From contig NC_135151.1 of assembly GCF_050948215.1 (NCBI RefSeq), positions 6,178,220 to 6,242,219 on the forward strand: a DNA stretch of 64,000 bases. Direction: 5' to 3'. The notes beneath the pieces were generated by a model, which was not told the DNA's origin, made no database searches, and worked only from the letters and a program-made list of their open reading frames with translations. Source of the stretch: Halictus rubicundus (lineage: Eukaryota; Arthropoda; Insecta; Hymenoptera; Halictidae). Shown piece by piece: positions 1 through 13,604 of this stretch. The translations under genes were made by a program, and so were the position numbers. The first letter of the stretch is position 1; each line of letters begins with the position of its first letter.

Positions 1-3000
1 TACTAATGACAGTTAACTTATTATTATTGTTTATATCCAATCAGATTTCGGGTAGTACAACTAGTTTCAAGAAAAATTGCCTGTCTATTTTTGCGGCTCA
101 CTGAAATTTTTACTGTTCTTGAACGTGTTAAGAAAAGTCGTAAAGATAAATAGCGATGTGATTATGTTGTATGTACGAATTTGTACGCAATAGTTTGAAA
201 AGGTCAATTTGACCGGCGGTGGTAGGTTTAGGGTTAATCCTGCATAAAATTGATGAAATTTCTTTCAGGTTCGAGATACGAAAATAAAAATATGAATTGC
301 TAAATAAGGAAACGTAATTTCTGCGCGAAATCCCAGGAAACGCGATGGCGAATTCAACGGTGTTCGTTTCTTGAAAGACGTCGATTCGAATTGCTCGGGT
401 GAAATGAAATTTCTTTTTTCCTCGTCGCCCGGAGGAAACGTATTGAACGGTGCCAACACGGTTTTCTCCCGACGAATATTCCGCGCCTCGCGGAAATTTA
501 AACTTATTTTTGCGCGCGCGATTCACGCATCGTTGATTTCGATATGCCGTGCTCGATCGCCTCGCAATTCGCAATACCATCCATCCACGACCTTATTCGA
601 AGTATCCGATAATGCCTGAAGCCCGATCCGCACACGGTCCAAGAAGTATCCGTGCGATTGATGAATATTATTACCGGCACGTAATGAACCTCGACTCGAT
701 CCGGAAAGCGTGATTTTCGCTATAGTGCTGCTCTGCGAGCATGGTGCTCTTCCCTCCCACGATTATTTCGCCAATTTGATCTCGATAATAATGCCAGGGC
801 GAAACTCGAAACAAAAGTAACCGGGAAGCAAAAATTGATTTGATGATTTCGTCAACTCGCTCGAAGGGAACTAATTGCAAAGTGATGCGATATTTAATTT
901 GCGAATCGAGAAGTTCGCGTTCAGAGAGCTTGCTGATTTCAAACTGTTAAATTTGGATGTTTAGTATAATCAAAAAGTGAGTTGAAATGTAATACTAAAT
1001 GTAAGCAACCGTGGAAATTTAAATTCAGAGACTCTTCCGATTTCAAACGGTTAAATTTAGATTTTTCGTATAATGAAAAGTTGATTCGTGAATTTGTTGA
1101 CGCGTTGAAGGGAATTAATTGAAAATTGGTTTTCAATGAAATTAACGAATCGGGGAAGTTCAAGTTTAACCAATTTGCTGATTGTAAACTGATAAATTCC
1201 GGTTTTATGGTATATCAAAAAATTAATTTGAATTCGTTGATGCATCAAAAAGAAGTTAATTGAAAAGTGGTATGTACTGATTGCAATTTGCGAATCGTGG
1301 AGATTGAAGTTCAGAGAGTTCGCAGAATTTCAAACTATTAAGTTAGGTTTCATCGTGCAACGAAAAATTGATACGTGGAATCGTTATTGAATTTATTGAA
1401 ACATCAAAAAAGAGTTAATTAAAAAACGATAGGTTGAGTGTGGGTAACTGCGAATTTTCTGCGAGCCTACGGTTTAATTTCAGAAAATTTGCGGATTTTA
1501 ATCTGTTGAATTTATTCGTGGAATCGTCGATTATTGCAGCATCAAGAATAGATTAAAATGTTTGGGAAATATTTTTCTGTACTTTGTCCGATTCTTTCCT
1601 ACAAATTCAATTTTAAGCGTGCATGTTCGGTTCATTCTCGGCTACCATACGTATTCAAAAGAAAAATGGGCGTTCTAATTTATATGCATTGCAATTTTCA
1701 CGCGACCCCGTATTTCCTCTTCCACGAGAGTAAAGTTTCATTTCATTTATAAAGATCGATCGTGGTGTTACGTTAATCTGTCACTAATTCTGAAATCTGT
1801 ATGTGTCAACGTTGTAACCTGAATAATGAAATTAATGCTGTTTTAATCCACATTTTCCATAAAGGGTAGTTTATCCCTGCCAGTGACACTGTTCGTTAAT
1901 CCTCTGCGCTGCTTGAAATGCGACTAACAGCCGTAAAATTTAATTCATCGAACGAATATAAATTCTGCGATTCAACAAAACTTGATAAATTCAAAGATGT
2001 GTGTGTGTGTGTAAAATTAACCCTTTGTGAACGAGAATTATTTTATATGTTCATATTTTCCATGAATGGAACGTATCTATTTTCTGTACGAAACAGAAAT
2101 ACTGTGCTAAATGTAAGAATTGAATGAGGAAAAGAATTTAATGAAAATTTGTTTGGTATTCTAATAACTAGACTGCGGATCTTTATGTAAAATAGAAACC
2201 GTACGCATCAATTGCAAGACATAGGAACCAAATAGGAATTTACAATACAGTTCTACAAAATAACCTCTTAATTGTTGGAAATTACGCACACCCATTTCTG
2301 AATAAATGCATAAAATTCACGCTCTATTGTTCACCCACTGTACGTTTCGCGACTTAAATTCGATCACGTTTGACATTAAATTTTGCAAAAAAGCCTAACC
2401 GTTGCCTCGCGTGCGACAGTCAACGGTCATACTAATTTCCATATTTCAGCAAGAAAAATTCCATGAAAAATAAAAAGTCTGTTCTCAGGACAAACTGACC
2501 TCGAGTGCATAAGGGTTGGTTGCTCGGGCGGATCTTTCCGAAACAAACGGCTAGACGCAATCCCTGCACGTCTGAGTAGACCGCGTCCATCGGCTCGTTA
2601 ATAATTCGGTCCAATTATAGCGGACATTAGGGCTACCGGCCGGTGCAGTCTATAATGCGCTCGGCTCTGGCAAGGTCGCGCTGAAAAGCGGCTTTTGCTC
2701 GAAAGTTCGCGATATTGCGTGCGAATCCTATAGGCCGGTCGAAGAGATAATGCAGCTCTGGCTGGACAGCGCATCGTCCGCGCCGAGTTTATAGCAGAGG
2801 ACAAGGACACTTGGTCAGCGCGATTGCATTTGTCAATACGCTAATCTCCGCGCATTGTTGTGGTTCCGCGGCTATGCGCCGCGCGCACGCTCCTGTGCAC
2901 CATAAACATACTGGGTGCAGCGAAAATTGCGCAGCGAGATACACGTGCTCAATACTGCGTAAAAAGAGGTCCGAGTTTAAGTCAACATTTTCTTAGAAAT

Positions 3001-5944
3001 TTATCTTTTGTGCTAGCAACATATAAACCCCTTGTTCTAGGATCTTTTTTCGTGGCTAGGATGATTAGAACCTCTTTATTTTAAGAATTTAATAATTTAA
3101 TAATTAAATACGATGGAGTGCGGTGTATCTCTATGAAAATTAAACATTGTTTGCATCAATTACAAGACTTCTTGTAGGTAAAGCGTTGCAAAAACATCAT
3201 GTTTCAGTGTTTCACAAATATACGCGCAATTAGCAGATGAAATTACCAGAATACAAAACGTACTTTTCGAACGTATTTGTTTCGATAAAAAAAAACAATC
3301 TCTAGTAACAAACATTAGCATTTTCTTCACAATTGTGCCCAAACTGCAATTTCTTCGAAATGTTTTTCAATTGTCATCTAATGCGTTAATCCTTCTGATT
3401 TGTAAGTAAATAAAAAACCCTTCTAATTTCTCGATACCGTACGATAATAATACCATACTTATGCGATTTGCTCCGATATTAAAACCGTTATTCTGTTTCA
3501 AACCATGTCCAAACATTAACACGAATCACCGTGTCCACTCGCGTTCGCAAAATCCCATTTCGCAGCATATAATTTGCATTCAACGGAGAGCTCGATGCCG
3601 AAATAGCAATGATCGCAGCAAAACTGCTGGTCCGCGAAGCGAGTATAATCCACAAGTGTTTAACAATCGTCCGTCACGCGACAATCATACTCTTTATCCC
3701 AGGAGCATGGTGCATCCGCGTCTCGCAAGTTTGTTTTTTCTTTTTCGCATACGACGAAATTCGTGCGACACAACCGGCGTGCAAATCAAGACGCTACGTT
3801 TGTAATTATAAAAAAAAAAAAAACGCGAGCAAGAAATGAGTGGAGGACTGGTTCGACACCGTGTATAAGCGAACTCGAGACGTGTCCCGCATACAGATAT
3901 ATGCCTGTGCGCCGTGTTATGTATTAAAGCGTATCGCGAGCACGCGAGCCAGCTTGTCGCGCTTATTCTGTTTATGGTTTGCGATATTCGGGCTAACGAC
4001 GAGTTTGTTGTCCGCCACCAAGTTCCCAGTTAATCACCGCTAAAATCCCGCTAAAAAAAAAACCGCCAAACGTATTGGATATTGCCACGAGACGCTCGTT
4101 TCAGGCGCTAATTCGGCCCCGAAAATATGACCCTTTATGGGACTTGCGAATGCGAGACCTGCACGGTAGTTCCGGAGAAGGACGTCGCACCATGGACATG
4201 ATAGAAGTGCAGCAAGATTGATTTATTCGGAGGATTAGTATCTATGCGTTTATGAAAAAAATTATTAGATCAAATGCAAAATAGTAAAGCCTTTTAAAGA
4301 ATTTCAATATACTGCTGCATCGCTTTCAACAATATAAAATCGTTGAGAAAAGAAATAAATGCCTACATAGCTCTCGTGTGTTGCAATTAATAAAGATGAT
4401 TTTCATCCTGTATAAAAATACGCAGAATTATGGACGTATGAGTATTCAAATAAATGTAGATGAACAATGAACACGAATTTTTAAAATCTTTCAAAATCAA
4501 CGATAAAAGAGTGATTCTTTTGGGAACGTTTCAATGCTGTGCTACTGTAGACCGTCGAGATTTCAGTTTCAGTTTTGGTCCATCGCAAACAATAGAAGTT
4601 CGTCGCAGCGAGAGCCCTAGTCTGTCGAAACGGGGTAGACGTTCTAGGGGGTGAAACAGTAGAATAGGGCAGGTATAGCGTTCCCTCTCTCTCTATTGAC
4701 CGTTTCCACTGTTACCCCACCCAGTCTCTCACGCTGTCCCACCCTGAAACCATCTACTTTGCTTTGTTAGATAATACTTTCTCCCCTCGTGGGAGAGATC
4801 TACCGATTTTCCGCCCCTGGTTCCTCTCTTCTTCGCAGTCTATAGCAACGTCTGCCTCGGCCATCGACTGAGCTCATACGGTATCTTGTTTGGTATCGTG
4901 TCTCGTGTCACGGGACAGCTACTTCACAGACCCAGAAAAAGCAACTCCCTTGCGGGGAACATCGAACTTTGATATGGGGTTACTGACAGGGGCCCTAATT
5001 TCTCTTATGTAGTACGAAACCCCAATTTCGGTTTTAACCAGCTTTGGTATAGCGATAGTGCAAGGGTTCGTGTGGAATGTTAGCCGTGGTTTCTCGGTAG
5101 TTTGCAAGATGTAACCACAACTAAACAATTCACACGTAATCGACCTGTATGCTATCCACCATGCGAGATCTCATCGAACTCCAAGTGACTGTGTCAGAAA
5201 ATCAAGTACAGTGATCCCAAATCAATCGAGACCAGAGAAGGTCAAAAACATGTAACAAAGCGATTTTCGAGATACGTTCTCTGCGACGCACTCAAGGGTC
5301 GATCGAGTGTCTGTCGAGTGAAAATCGATGATGTAAAATATACATAGTCCCAAGGACTTATCACTGTACACTAGTAACTTTGAGCGACCTTGCGCGATTC
5401 AACCGGTGAAAGAAAATGCGACATTCTTTCGGAGAAAAAGAAGAATAATTCATAAGAGTCTTTGTAAAGAAATAGTTTTCCCCAGTCTGACGTCTTCCGA
5501 ACTATTTCTAACGACGGATTACTCATGGAAACTAGGAAGTGTATCGCAACCAGCTACGCGTAATCTTTGCAGATTGTTCGAGACGAATATTTTTTTGTCC
5601 ACGGCGCACGTGCAGGAACGTCGCGATTATTTTTCACCCGAAGAAGATACTTTCGATGAATCTCGCAGATTAGATAGACAATTCGTGTCTCCGAGATAGC
5701 GCGCGTTAATCATTGATCGACGGTGCACTTTTCTGTTCTGCGCGATACTATTATCTCTTCAGAAAATATTTGCTCTCTTTCGGGAATGCGGAATTTTTTT
5801 TAAAAGAGATTTTAAAGATTTTTTAAAGATTCTGATCTTAAGTAATGTTAGCAATAATTGTTTGAGGACCATGATTTAATTTGTTCACCTAAAATAGTGC
5901 ACCGGGCTAAATAAAAATTGTTGAATAAAATGTAGAATGGATAC
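1..5944. other. Non-coding DNA, no exon recognised
   Basis: No conserved coding segment was seen on either strand. If the DYRK gene at 6464-7675 (minus) continues leftward, this is its intron; I looked for the next expected exon (the DFG segment of the kinase) and did not find it. GC-rich islands near 2.5-3.0 kb and 4.6-5.0 kb carry only short open frames with no recognisable protein. A transposon end is listed separately at 2168. Confidence 0.6.
2168..2245. repeat. End of a dispersed inverted-repeat element (CTAGACTGCGGAT family)
   Basis: The motif ACTAGACTGCGGATCTTTAT recurs, with small changes, near 31993, 49412 and 53776, and as its inverted partner near 49609, 53966 and 54336. Here only one end is clear, so this is probably a truncated copy. 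The right limit is approximate. Confidence 0.5.
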
Positions 5945-6317
5945 CAGTGGCGTATTTATACTTTCGCCGCCTAGGGGCTACCTCTACACCTTAGCTCTCC
6001 TCAAAGGGCCAACTCCCTTCTCGCTCGCTCCCTTTTACACTTTCTCCCCATAGGTTTATCAATAGCACAAAGCACAAAATCATTAGTACTACCCTAATTT
6101 TGTTCAACCTATTTTTCAGATATGGGGGAGTTAGGTACTTGCATTCTGCACTCCCCCAACCTCGTAGGGTTTAAATGATTTCTTGTAATTTCATACAACG
6201 TCCTCCAAGCACGTTATTTTTATTTTTAAATTGGTCAACCATTTTCATTTATTTGTTTTTATTGTTGTGACTTTGGTATTTTCCCAAACATTTTCCGCCC
6301 CCTTAAATCAGCCACTG
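5945..6317. mobile_element. hAT-like non-autonomous element (MITE)
   Basis: The element starts CAGTGGCGTATTTA and ends TAAATCAGCCACTG, a near-perfect terminal inverted repeat with the CAG...CTG ends typical of hAT transposons. The flanking 8-mers are ATGGATAC (5937-5944) and AAGGATAC (6318-6325), a 7/8 match that fits an 8-bp hAT target duplication. At 373 bp it has no transposase frame. It sits about 150 bp downstream, in the sense of transcription, of the DYRK exon's splice donor, so inside that gene's intron. Confidence 0.75.
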
Positions 6318-6463
6318 AAGGATACTCAGATACCGAGTGACCAATTAAAGACGTACAAAGTATCATTAATTCGTTCGTAACGAAAGCCAAGAACACGTTT
6401 GCGCTCGAGCCACAAGCTCGCGGTGCAACCTCAAAAAATGATTTTCCAAGAAAAGCGACTCAC

Positions 6464-7675
6464 CTTGATGCCGCTACGTCCTTGCTGCTTCAACAGCACG
6501 TTCTCGGGCTTCATGTCGCAGTGTATAATCTTATTCTTGTAGAGAGCATCAAGACACTGCAGCAACGAGTGCGCGAACCTCCTGACGAGCTGCATGCTGA
6601 ACCCCTGGAACTTGTTCTTCTTGATCAGCTCGTACAAGTTAATGCTGAGCAGCTCGAAGGTGATGCACATGTGCGAGCGGAAGGTGAACGAATCGAACAT
6701 GTGTATAACATTCATGGTATCGTCCTTGTCCTGTTCCCTTAGCTTTCTCAGTATCCTGATCTCCTCTTGCGCCTGTCGATGGAACCTTTTCTCGTTCCTG
6801 ACCATCTTGAGGGCGACGTGCTCGTGCATCTTATGATCGTAGGCTTTGACCACTTGTCCGAAGGATCCTCTACCGATGCCTCTGAGCACCTCGTACCTGT
6901 ATGCCACGTGATCGTGAGCCACGTGGATGTAGGAACCTTGATCGTTATCATAGTCGCAATTATTCGGCCAGCCCATGATGCCTGGCCTCTTCTTAGCGTT
7001 GGCACCGATGAAGTAGATCTCCGGGTACTTGTAAATCTCCTGGTACTCGTACTCGGTGAGTTTGTCTTTGTAAATCTTCATGACCAGGTCCGGGGTGACG
7101 GTGATCGTCTTGGGCTTGAACGGAACCCCGTCGAGCGAGCTCGCGTCCGCTCTGCCATTCTTCACCATGGCAGTGCTGGACTGTCCGTTCGGTTGCTGGT
7201 GAGAATTGTGGCTGGAGTTGTGGCTCGAGTTGTGACTGGAATTGTGACTCGAGTTGTGACTGGAGTTGTGGCTCGCGTGGGAGCTCAGGCTCAGGTTCAG
7301 GCTGTCCGAGTTGTTCCCGGTCAGGCTGAGCAGGCTGTTGTTCGCGCTGGAGCTCAGGCTCGGCAGGTGGGTGCCGACCATGTGAGCCGCGCGGGCCAGC
7401 TGACTCGGCGACGACTCGCAAGCCGGCTGCTGCTTCAGGGACAACGTGCTCGCCTTCAACGGCGGCAGATGATTATTCTCGCTCGACGATATGTACGTCT
7501 GCGTCGAGATCGCGCTCGCCGGCACGAACGGGTTCGGCCTTGACAGCGGCATCTCGCTACCGCTTACCGATACCACCGACAACACGTCCACCGACACCAG
7601 CGCCGATGGCGAACGACGCTCCGATGTTCGGTCAGGCTGAGCCAGAACTAGAACGATCATACTACACAACCACAT
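6464..7675 (-). CDS. Dyrk2: Dual-specificity tyrosine-regulated kinase, class II DYRK (5' exon, partial)
   Basis: Class II DYRKs autophosphorylate an activation-loop tyrosine and then phosphorylate Ser/Thr substrates; the Drosophila relative is smi35A. This exon encodes about 404 residues. A Ser/Asn-rich N-terminal half holds an SHNS repeat at about 131-160. Next comes the DYRK-homology region (LTEYEYQEI, then YPEIYFIG), then the N-lobe and start of the C-lobe: glycine loop [11 protein letters not shown] (266-276), VALK lysine K290, and catalytic loop HCDMKPEN (385-392, aspartate D387). It ends in a good donor (AAG|GTGAGT, exon end 6464), so the DFG, activation loop and C-lobe must come from exons beyond the left edge. 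An in-frame TGA lies five codons upstream of the ATG at 7675. The ATG at 7552 (MPLSRPNPF) is an alternative start, because the first 41 residues look unlike a family N-terminus. Confidence 0.93.
7201..7279 (-). repeat. 12-bp coding tandem repeat (SHNS repeats) in the DYRK exon
   Basis: About six tandem 12-bp units alternate on the plus strand between GTTGTGGCTGGA-like and GTTGTGACTCGA-like forms. They encode repeated Ser-His-Asn-Ser in the disordered N-terminal half of the DYRK protein. The 12-bp unit keeps frame, so copy-number changes would only lengthen or shorten the linker. Confidence 0.8.
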
Positions 7676-7874
7676 GTGCCTACGTGATCACGCCGCTGGT
7701 GCATCGCTGACGATGACGGTACACCACTCGACCAACTGCACATCCGAACACCTGACCGCCAAGACCAACAAGCTCACGCTGTTCCAAGGACGATCCGGGC
7801 GAGCACCGTGCCGGCGAACACCTGAGCCTCCACATTGGTCTCCCTCCGACAGCCGATTCGAATGTCCACCAGGC

Positions 7875-8310
7875 TAAGGATTATCCTCGAGACTTCCTCT
7901 TGATGTTCGCCCCCGTGTCTAGGACCGGGCTGCGCTCATGGTAGTCGCTCGATGACTGGTTAGATAGATCCCCAGTTAGGCAAAATGTTACTCGAAGTTT
8001 ATCTTCGATTTGCGACACCTCCCAAGGACCGACAATCTTCAAGACCACCTCTAGATATTCGCCACTGTATCTAGGATCTGGCTGCGCTCATAGTAGCCAC
8101 TCAATGACTCCCCAAAAGATCCCCCGGTTAGATCAGTCCGAATGTTACCCTTTAAGTTTATCTTCGATTTGAACCGCGCGCGATATCTCCCGAGCTAAAG
8201 ACTGACAATCCTCAAGACCACCTCTAGATTTCCGTGTCTAGGATCTTATCCTAATCACTCGATGGCTGGCTAGATAGATCCTTCAGTCAGAGATCGGTCC
8301 GAATGATATA
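7875..8310. repeat. Three degenerate tandem units of about 150-170 bp
   Basis: Landmarks recur in order: GTGTCTAGGA(C/T)C near 7915, its TGTATCTAGGATCTGGC form near 8066, and GTGTCTAGGATC near 8234. Each is followed by an ACTCGATGACTGG-like motif, a TAGAT(A)GATCC-like motif, and, in units 1 and 2, GTTTATCTTCGATTTG. ACAATC(T/C)TCAAGACCACC joins the units. The spacing is about 152 and 167 bp. The block lies just 5' of the DYRK exon and so may be transcribed leader or promoter sequence. Confidence 0.7.
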
Positions 8311-8848
8311 TTCTTCGAACGTGTTTGAACCCGCAGCGTTGTTTTCTTAATACCCTACAGTGTATTGTCGATTCGTTAAAAAAAAAAAACAAAAAAGAAA
8401 CATCAGTTTGTTGACGTTAGTCGTTCTTGCGTGCCCAGCTTGTCGTCTGGAATAAATGAATGAATACGTTCAGTCTCGTATCCCGTCCGCGAAGAAATGT
8501 AAAAAAGCTGTCGAAATAGTGTTTCGAGGTTGGCCGGAAACCGCTTCGATCGGTGCGCGGCGGTGTCGACACGCGCCCGCGGTTCGAAAGATGATGATCG
8601 ATCGTCTAAAAATATGTTTCCCGGCGAGAATAAACGAAAGAGAGGGCGGCGAGCCGCCTCTTTTGCTCCGGGTTGTAAATGCAAAAGCGGACTAGAGAGA
8701 AGCTGCAACCCAACGACGCGATTCTCCGAGAAGTAAAGCACTATAGAGGCGCAGGGCAGAGACCCGTTTTCCGGCTGTGGGCTTTTTTTCGATATGCTTT
8801 CGTGTCGTCGCACGAGAAGCAACTCCCCTCCAAGTAGCTCTGCTGCCG

Positions 8849-8879
<31 letters not shown>

Positions 8880-9871
8880 ACAGCCTAGGGTAGAGAAAAA
8901 CAAAAGGAACTATGAACCCTTCGGTCTCTCTCTCTATTTTTCTCTTGCTGTGACGTCACTTCCCGACTACGACGCTCAGCTGTCTCTGAACGTGTGCCTG
9001 ATCTCGGGTGGAATTATTTATCCGACTCGCATCAATCCCCTTCGCCGTTGCTTGACCCTTTGTCCCTCGTTACCATCGGCCAGTGTCTCCACCTTCTTTA
9101 CCGCATGGAAACGACGAGCTGCTCCTTTTACCTTTGTGCGAGCCTTCGAACGTCTAATTCTGTAATCTATCGCGCACGAGGGCAAACGCATCGTGCGTGC
9201 GTGAAAACCGTCCGCCTCTCCTGAACCGGGAGGTTATTGGCACCGGGCCGGCCGAGTTTCGACACCTCGCTCCTCCATCCGGACACCCTCAAGACATGTA
9301 CATATATCACGATCGTCGGGACGACTCTTTCAATCTCTGGCCGCTCTGTCACCGGATCGCGAAACTCGAATCACGTCCGGTCTCCTACCCTCGGTCGTCA
9401 TCCGATATCGTTGGGGCTCCTAGACGAATAATTAGCGAAGCTTACTCTCGCCGAAATGGGTGTTTACAGGCTGCGTTTGCTCGTCCGGTTGAAACACTGC
9501 CGCCCTGAATGGTACGCGAACTTGTCTCGAATTGAATCACCCTCGTACAAAATCGAGCCACCGTGTCGCTGGATCAGGTCGTGGACCCCGCACCCATGAA
9601 AATCGAAGCAAACACGAAGAACGTGGCCGCACCTTGATAACTGTTTACAAGCGAACGACTATTCGTTTAATCGAGCTACGGTCGCCGAGTGCTTCCGGTG
9701 GTTCTTGTTCTCGAGCGCGGATAAATGCAAAAATGGGTGGACGATTCAGGAACGAGACGGGTTTGCTCGTTTTTTTTTTTATCATAGAAACAAAGCGCGA
9801 GACGAAGTTCCTCGCTTCTGGCACACTGACTGGTTGGCTGGCTAGCTGGCTGACTTCTTTCTCCCTTCTCA

Positions 9872-9904
<33 letters not shown>

Positions 9905-11111
9905 GCTCGCTCGCTCGCTCGTTCGCTCGATCTCCCTCCTTCGTCGGATCCGCTGTGCCTCTCCCTCTGTCGCGGTAGTCCGAGTCTTCTATCTCTCTCG
10001 CGACGCCATTATGTTTATTCTTTTTGTACCCCCGTTAAACGTTTGGTCAGGACGGTTTAGAAGGGGTAGACGACCAGGCGAACGGATGAACGGCCAGACT
10101 GGCAGGCCGATGCACGGTATTGCTCTTCTCCTCTTATGTTTCGCGTTTGCGAAAACCGACGCGGCACTGGCGAAATCCTCGACACGGATATCTTCGCGGT
10201 TAGGCAACGTACCACGACGCTTCCGGTGGTGAGGAGCCCTCCGCAATTTCTCCGGACCCCGTCGAACGACTCGTTCCGTTGCTACACGGTTTTGCCTTCT
10301 ATGATTATAGATTTCGCGTACAGGTGTTTTTGTTGCTACCTCCCCCTTCTTCCTGGCGGTGTGCGTGCGCGCGTATGTGTGTGTGTATGTCTTAGCGTGC
10401 GTGCATCTAACCGAGCTGCACACGTTCGAACCCGATTAGCGGCGGGTACGCTTCTCTCGCGATTCCGTTCGACAACATCGATCTCGATCCTGATTTCCCG
10501 GCGCACGTTTCCCACACTCAGAAATATTATTCACCACTCACCGACTCATCGAACCACTCAAGGCACGAGCACTACTTCTCTATTCATCAAGAAAACGCCT
10601 GCTGCGACACCCACGCGTGCACTCTCACGTACACGGACGGTTGTGCTTGCCGCACGCACAGATGTCCGCACGTATTCCTGTCTCGATGCAAAGGGGAGGT
10701 CATAGATTGTGACTTTGCCTAGATCGTTGCGTCATCGTTACGTTTTAGTTCTCCGATCTCCCGTTAAACAGAACTCTCGTTCTCTAATCTGGCTTTAACC
10801 CTTTATAAAGCAAGCGATAATGTTATTCAATTGTTTCTACCGAAGCTACTTTCTCCGTGAACTGTAGAATCGAAAGCATATTCTGACAGTAACAGCAGGT
10901 TGAGTCCTGTTCATCTTCTTCGTCTGATTCCTCTCTGTGTATTGTATGGTCCAGGGCAAAGCCTCGCTGTCAAAGAGACAATGAAAGAAGCACTGACCAT
11001 AGAGCAATCACCATACGGGGTTCCGTATCACTGAAATACCGACCTCGCGAAAATTTTGCAGCTTCCTTGCGCCCTCTATCTAAATAAAATAGTCAACTAG
11101 TGGACTGCCAT
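8311..11111. other. GC-richer non-coding region with microsatellites
   Basis: There is a (CA)n tract at about 8849-8882, a (CT)n/(CTCG)n tract at about 9868-9925, and a GT-rich tract near 10370-10395. CpG-rich sequence extends to about 10.7 kb. The long open frames here, on both strands, are low-complexity by-products with no recognisable domain. The block is a candidate promoter or 5' UTR zone for the leftward DYRK gene, but no core promoter can be fixed. Confidence 0.5.
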
Positions 11112-11653
11112 CTTAGACCATATATACTTATAAACCCGGCACAGATAATTTTCCTTGAACAAAAGATAAAGGAATACGTGACGTCACAGGTTCTAAAGAT
11201 GTATATATAAGCAGGTATAAGCTATGATCATTAACCCACGGACCATAAGGACAGGTCAACGCTTGCCTTGGGCGGGGGGGGGGGGTCAGCGGGGGCGTCC
11301 TGTACACAGTACACGGAAAGAATGCAGGATAATTTGAAAGAATTTTACATTTTATTTGATTCTGAAGATTAACAACTTTGCATGTAAACCGATCACATTT
11401 ACAACATTTTAAGGTAGTTTAAGGTAATTTACATATGCCTCGCTTCTGGTTAGTTATTATATATACAATCGTAACTAGAAGAGAATATAAATTTCAGCGA
11501 ACTAGCGTAGCGTCGGCGTCAGTCTGCCATGTCAGCCATTTTGGAATTATCTTGTGACATCATATAGTCCCGTTATCTTTTCTTCACTGGCTTCACAGTT
11601 TTCCTATACACGTACTATACCTATGCCAGGTCTATAAGTATATATGGTCTAAG
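11112..11653. mobile_element. Foldback/MITE-type element, about 540 bp
   Basis: The left end CTTAGACCATATATACTTAT (from 11112) is the reverse complement of the right end (to 11653), and similarity continues inward for perhaps 80 bp, including AAAAGATAA and a TGACGTCAC/TGATGTCAC pair. The interior holds an 11-base G-run (about 11276-11286). A third copy of the same terminus stands alone near 12264-12295. No coding frame is present. Confidence 0.65.
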
Positions 11654-12773
11654 AGTGTATGAGACAAAGCACATCTACATATAATTAAGATAATAAATTA
11701 CAATTATTCTAGCATACGGTTGTATCATATAGCTAATAAAAAAGCAAGCCATAATAGGATAAAAACTAAACTATGTCACAAAAACTATTTTATTCTATAA
11801 CCAGCAATTAATAGGAATAAGTATTTATTTTATTATATGTATTATTACCCGTAAATGAATATTATTATTTTTTTATATTGTATGTATTACATTATATAAA
11901 ATATATGTATTATATTCTACATATATATATATGTAGTATATATACTGTTCTTACTATTCTTTTTTTTTTTTAAATAAAATGAGTTGTGAGAAAATGTATA
12001 CAGATTTCATATTATGAACATCTACATTAAAATTTAACTTTTTCCAAATTATAATTGACAAAATGAGCTAGCACTATTTGAAATAATAAGAGTAAAGTAA
12101 AAATGAACGAGTGATAAAATATTTATACAGAATGAGATACGGCGACAACTTCCTTTTCACCTCTTTAGCTTGGCAGTACTGTGACTTCTCAACAGACTAT
12201 AGCACTTTGCCAAAACAGTCATCTGGTAAATGATATAATTTTGAGACAGGGCATGTTATCTGAAACCGAGTTTATAAGTATATATGTTCTAAGCTACCAT
12301 AACACTGCAGCATAGAAAGTTTTTTCCTAAAAAGAATAAAAGGATCGTACATAAATTTGACGTTTGTAGCTACACAGGCACAGTGTTGCCAAGCTATTAG
12401 ACTCATCTCCTCGAATCTCGGATGCAAACTCCATCTTTCAAGCGTCAAAATGAACATCAAAACAATGGAATGAATGAAACATGTAAATAAAAATAGTAAA
12501 TTATACGTAGACACTGGAAGAAATTAACAGAACAGAAATGAAAACAAAATTTATGTCCTTTCATTCGCATGCATTATTTTTTCCCGTATAGCGTTCGAAT
12601 GCAACAGCTGCAGCTCCAAGAGGGCAGCACCTAGCGTAAGCCTAACCTATGTTTGAAACAGTCAGAGACTGGGACTGGCGTTATTTTGACCCTTCAGTCC
12701 GTCAGGAATACTTTCGTAAACGTACAGCTGATATCGTGAGTAATACGACGTAGTAACCAATAGTGAAACCAAG
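11654..12773. other. AT-rich intergenic DNA leading to the LC3 promoter
   Basis: This stretch is strongly AT-rich with short TA tracts (about 11919-11945) and a lone transposon end near 12264-12295. The last 200 bp before the LC3 start are richer in GC and should contain the LC3 promoter and 5' UTR, but no TATA box or initiator is convincing. Confidence 0.45.

Positions 12774-13604
<831 letters not shown>

Noticed and set aside
6767..7543. Long open frames on the plus strand opposite the DYRK exon
   Set aside because: They are antisense shadows of a conserved kinase exon; their products are Val/Arg-rich with no domain.
8403..8903. 166-residue open frame on the minus strand
   Set aside because: It runs through the (CA)n tract and CpG-rich DNA, has no recognisable domain, and lacks any splice or family support.
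9532..9978. 148-residue open frame on the plus strand
   Set aside because: Its end is translated (CT)n repeat (Leu-Ser runs); no conserved content.
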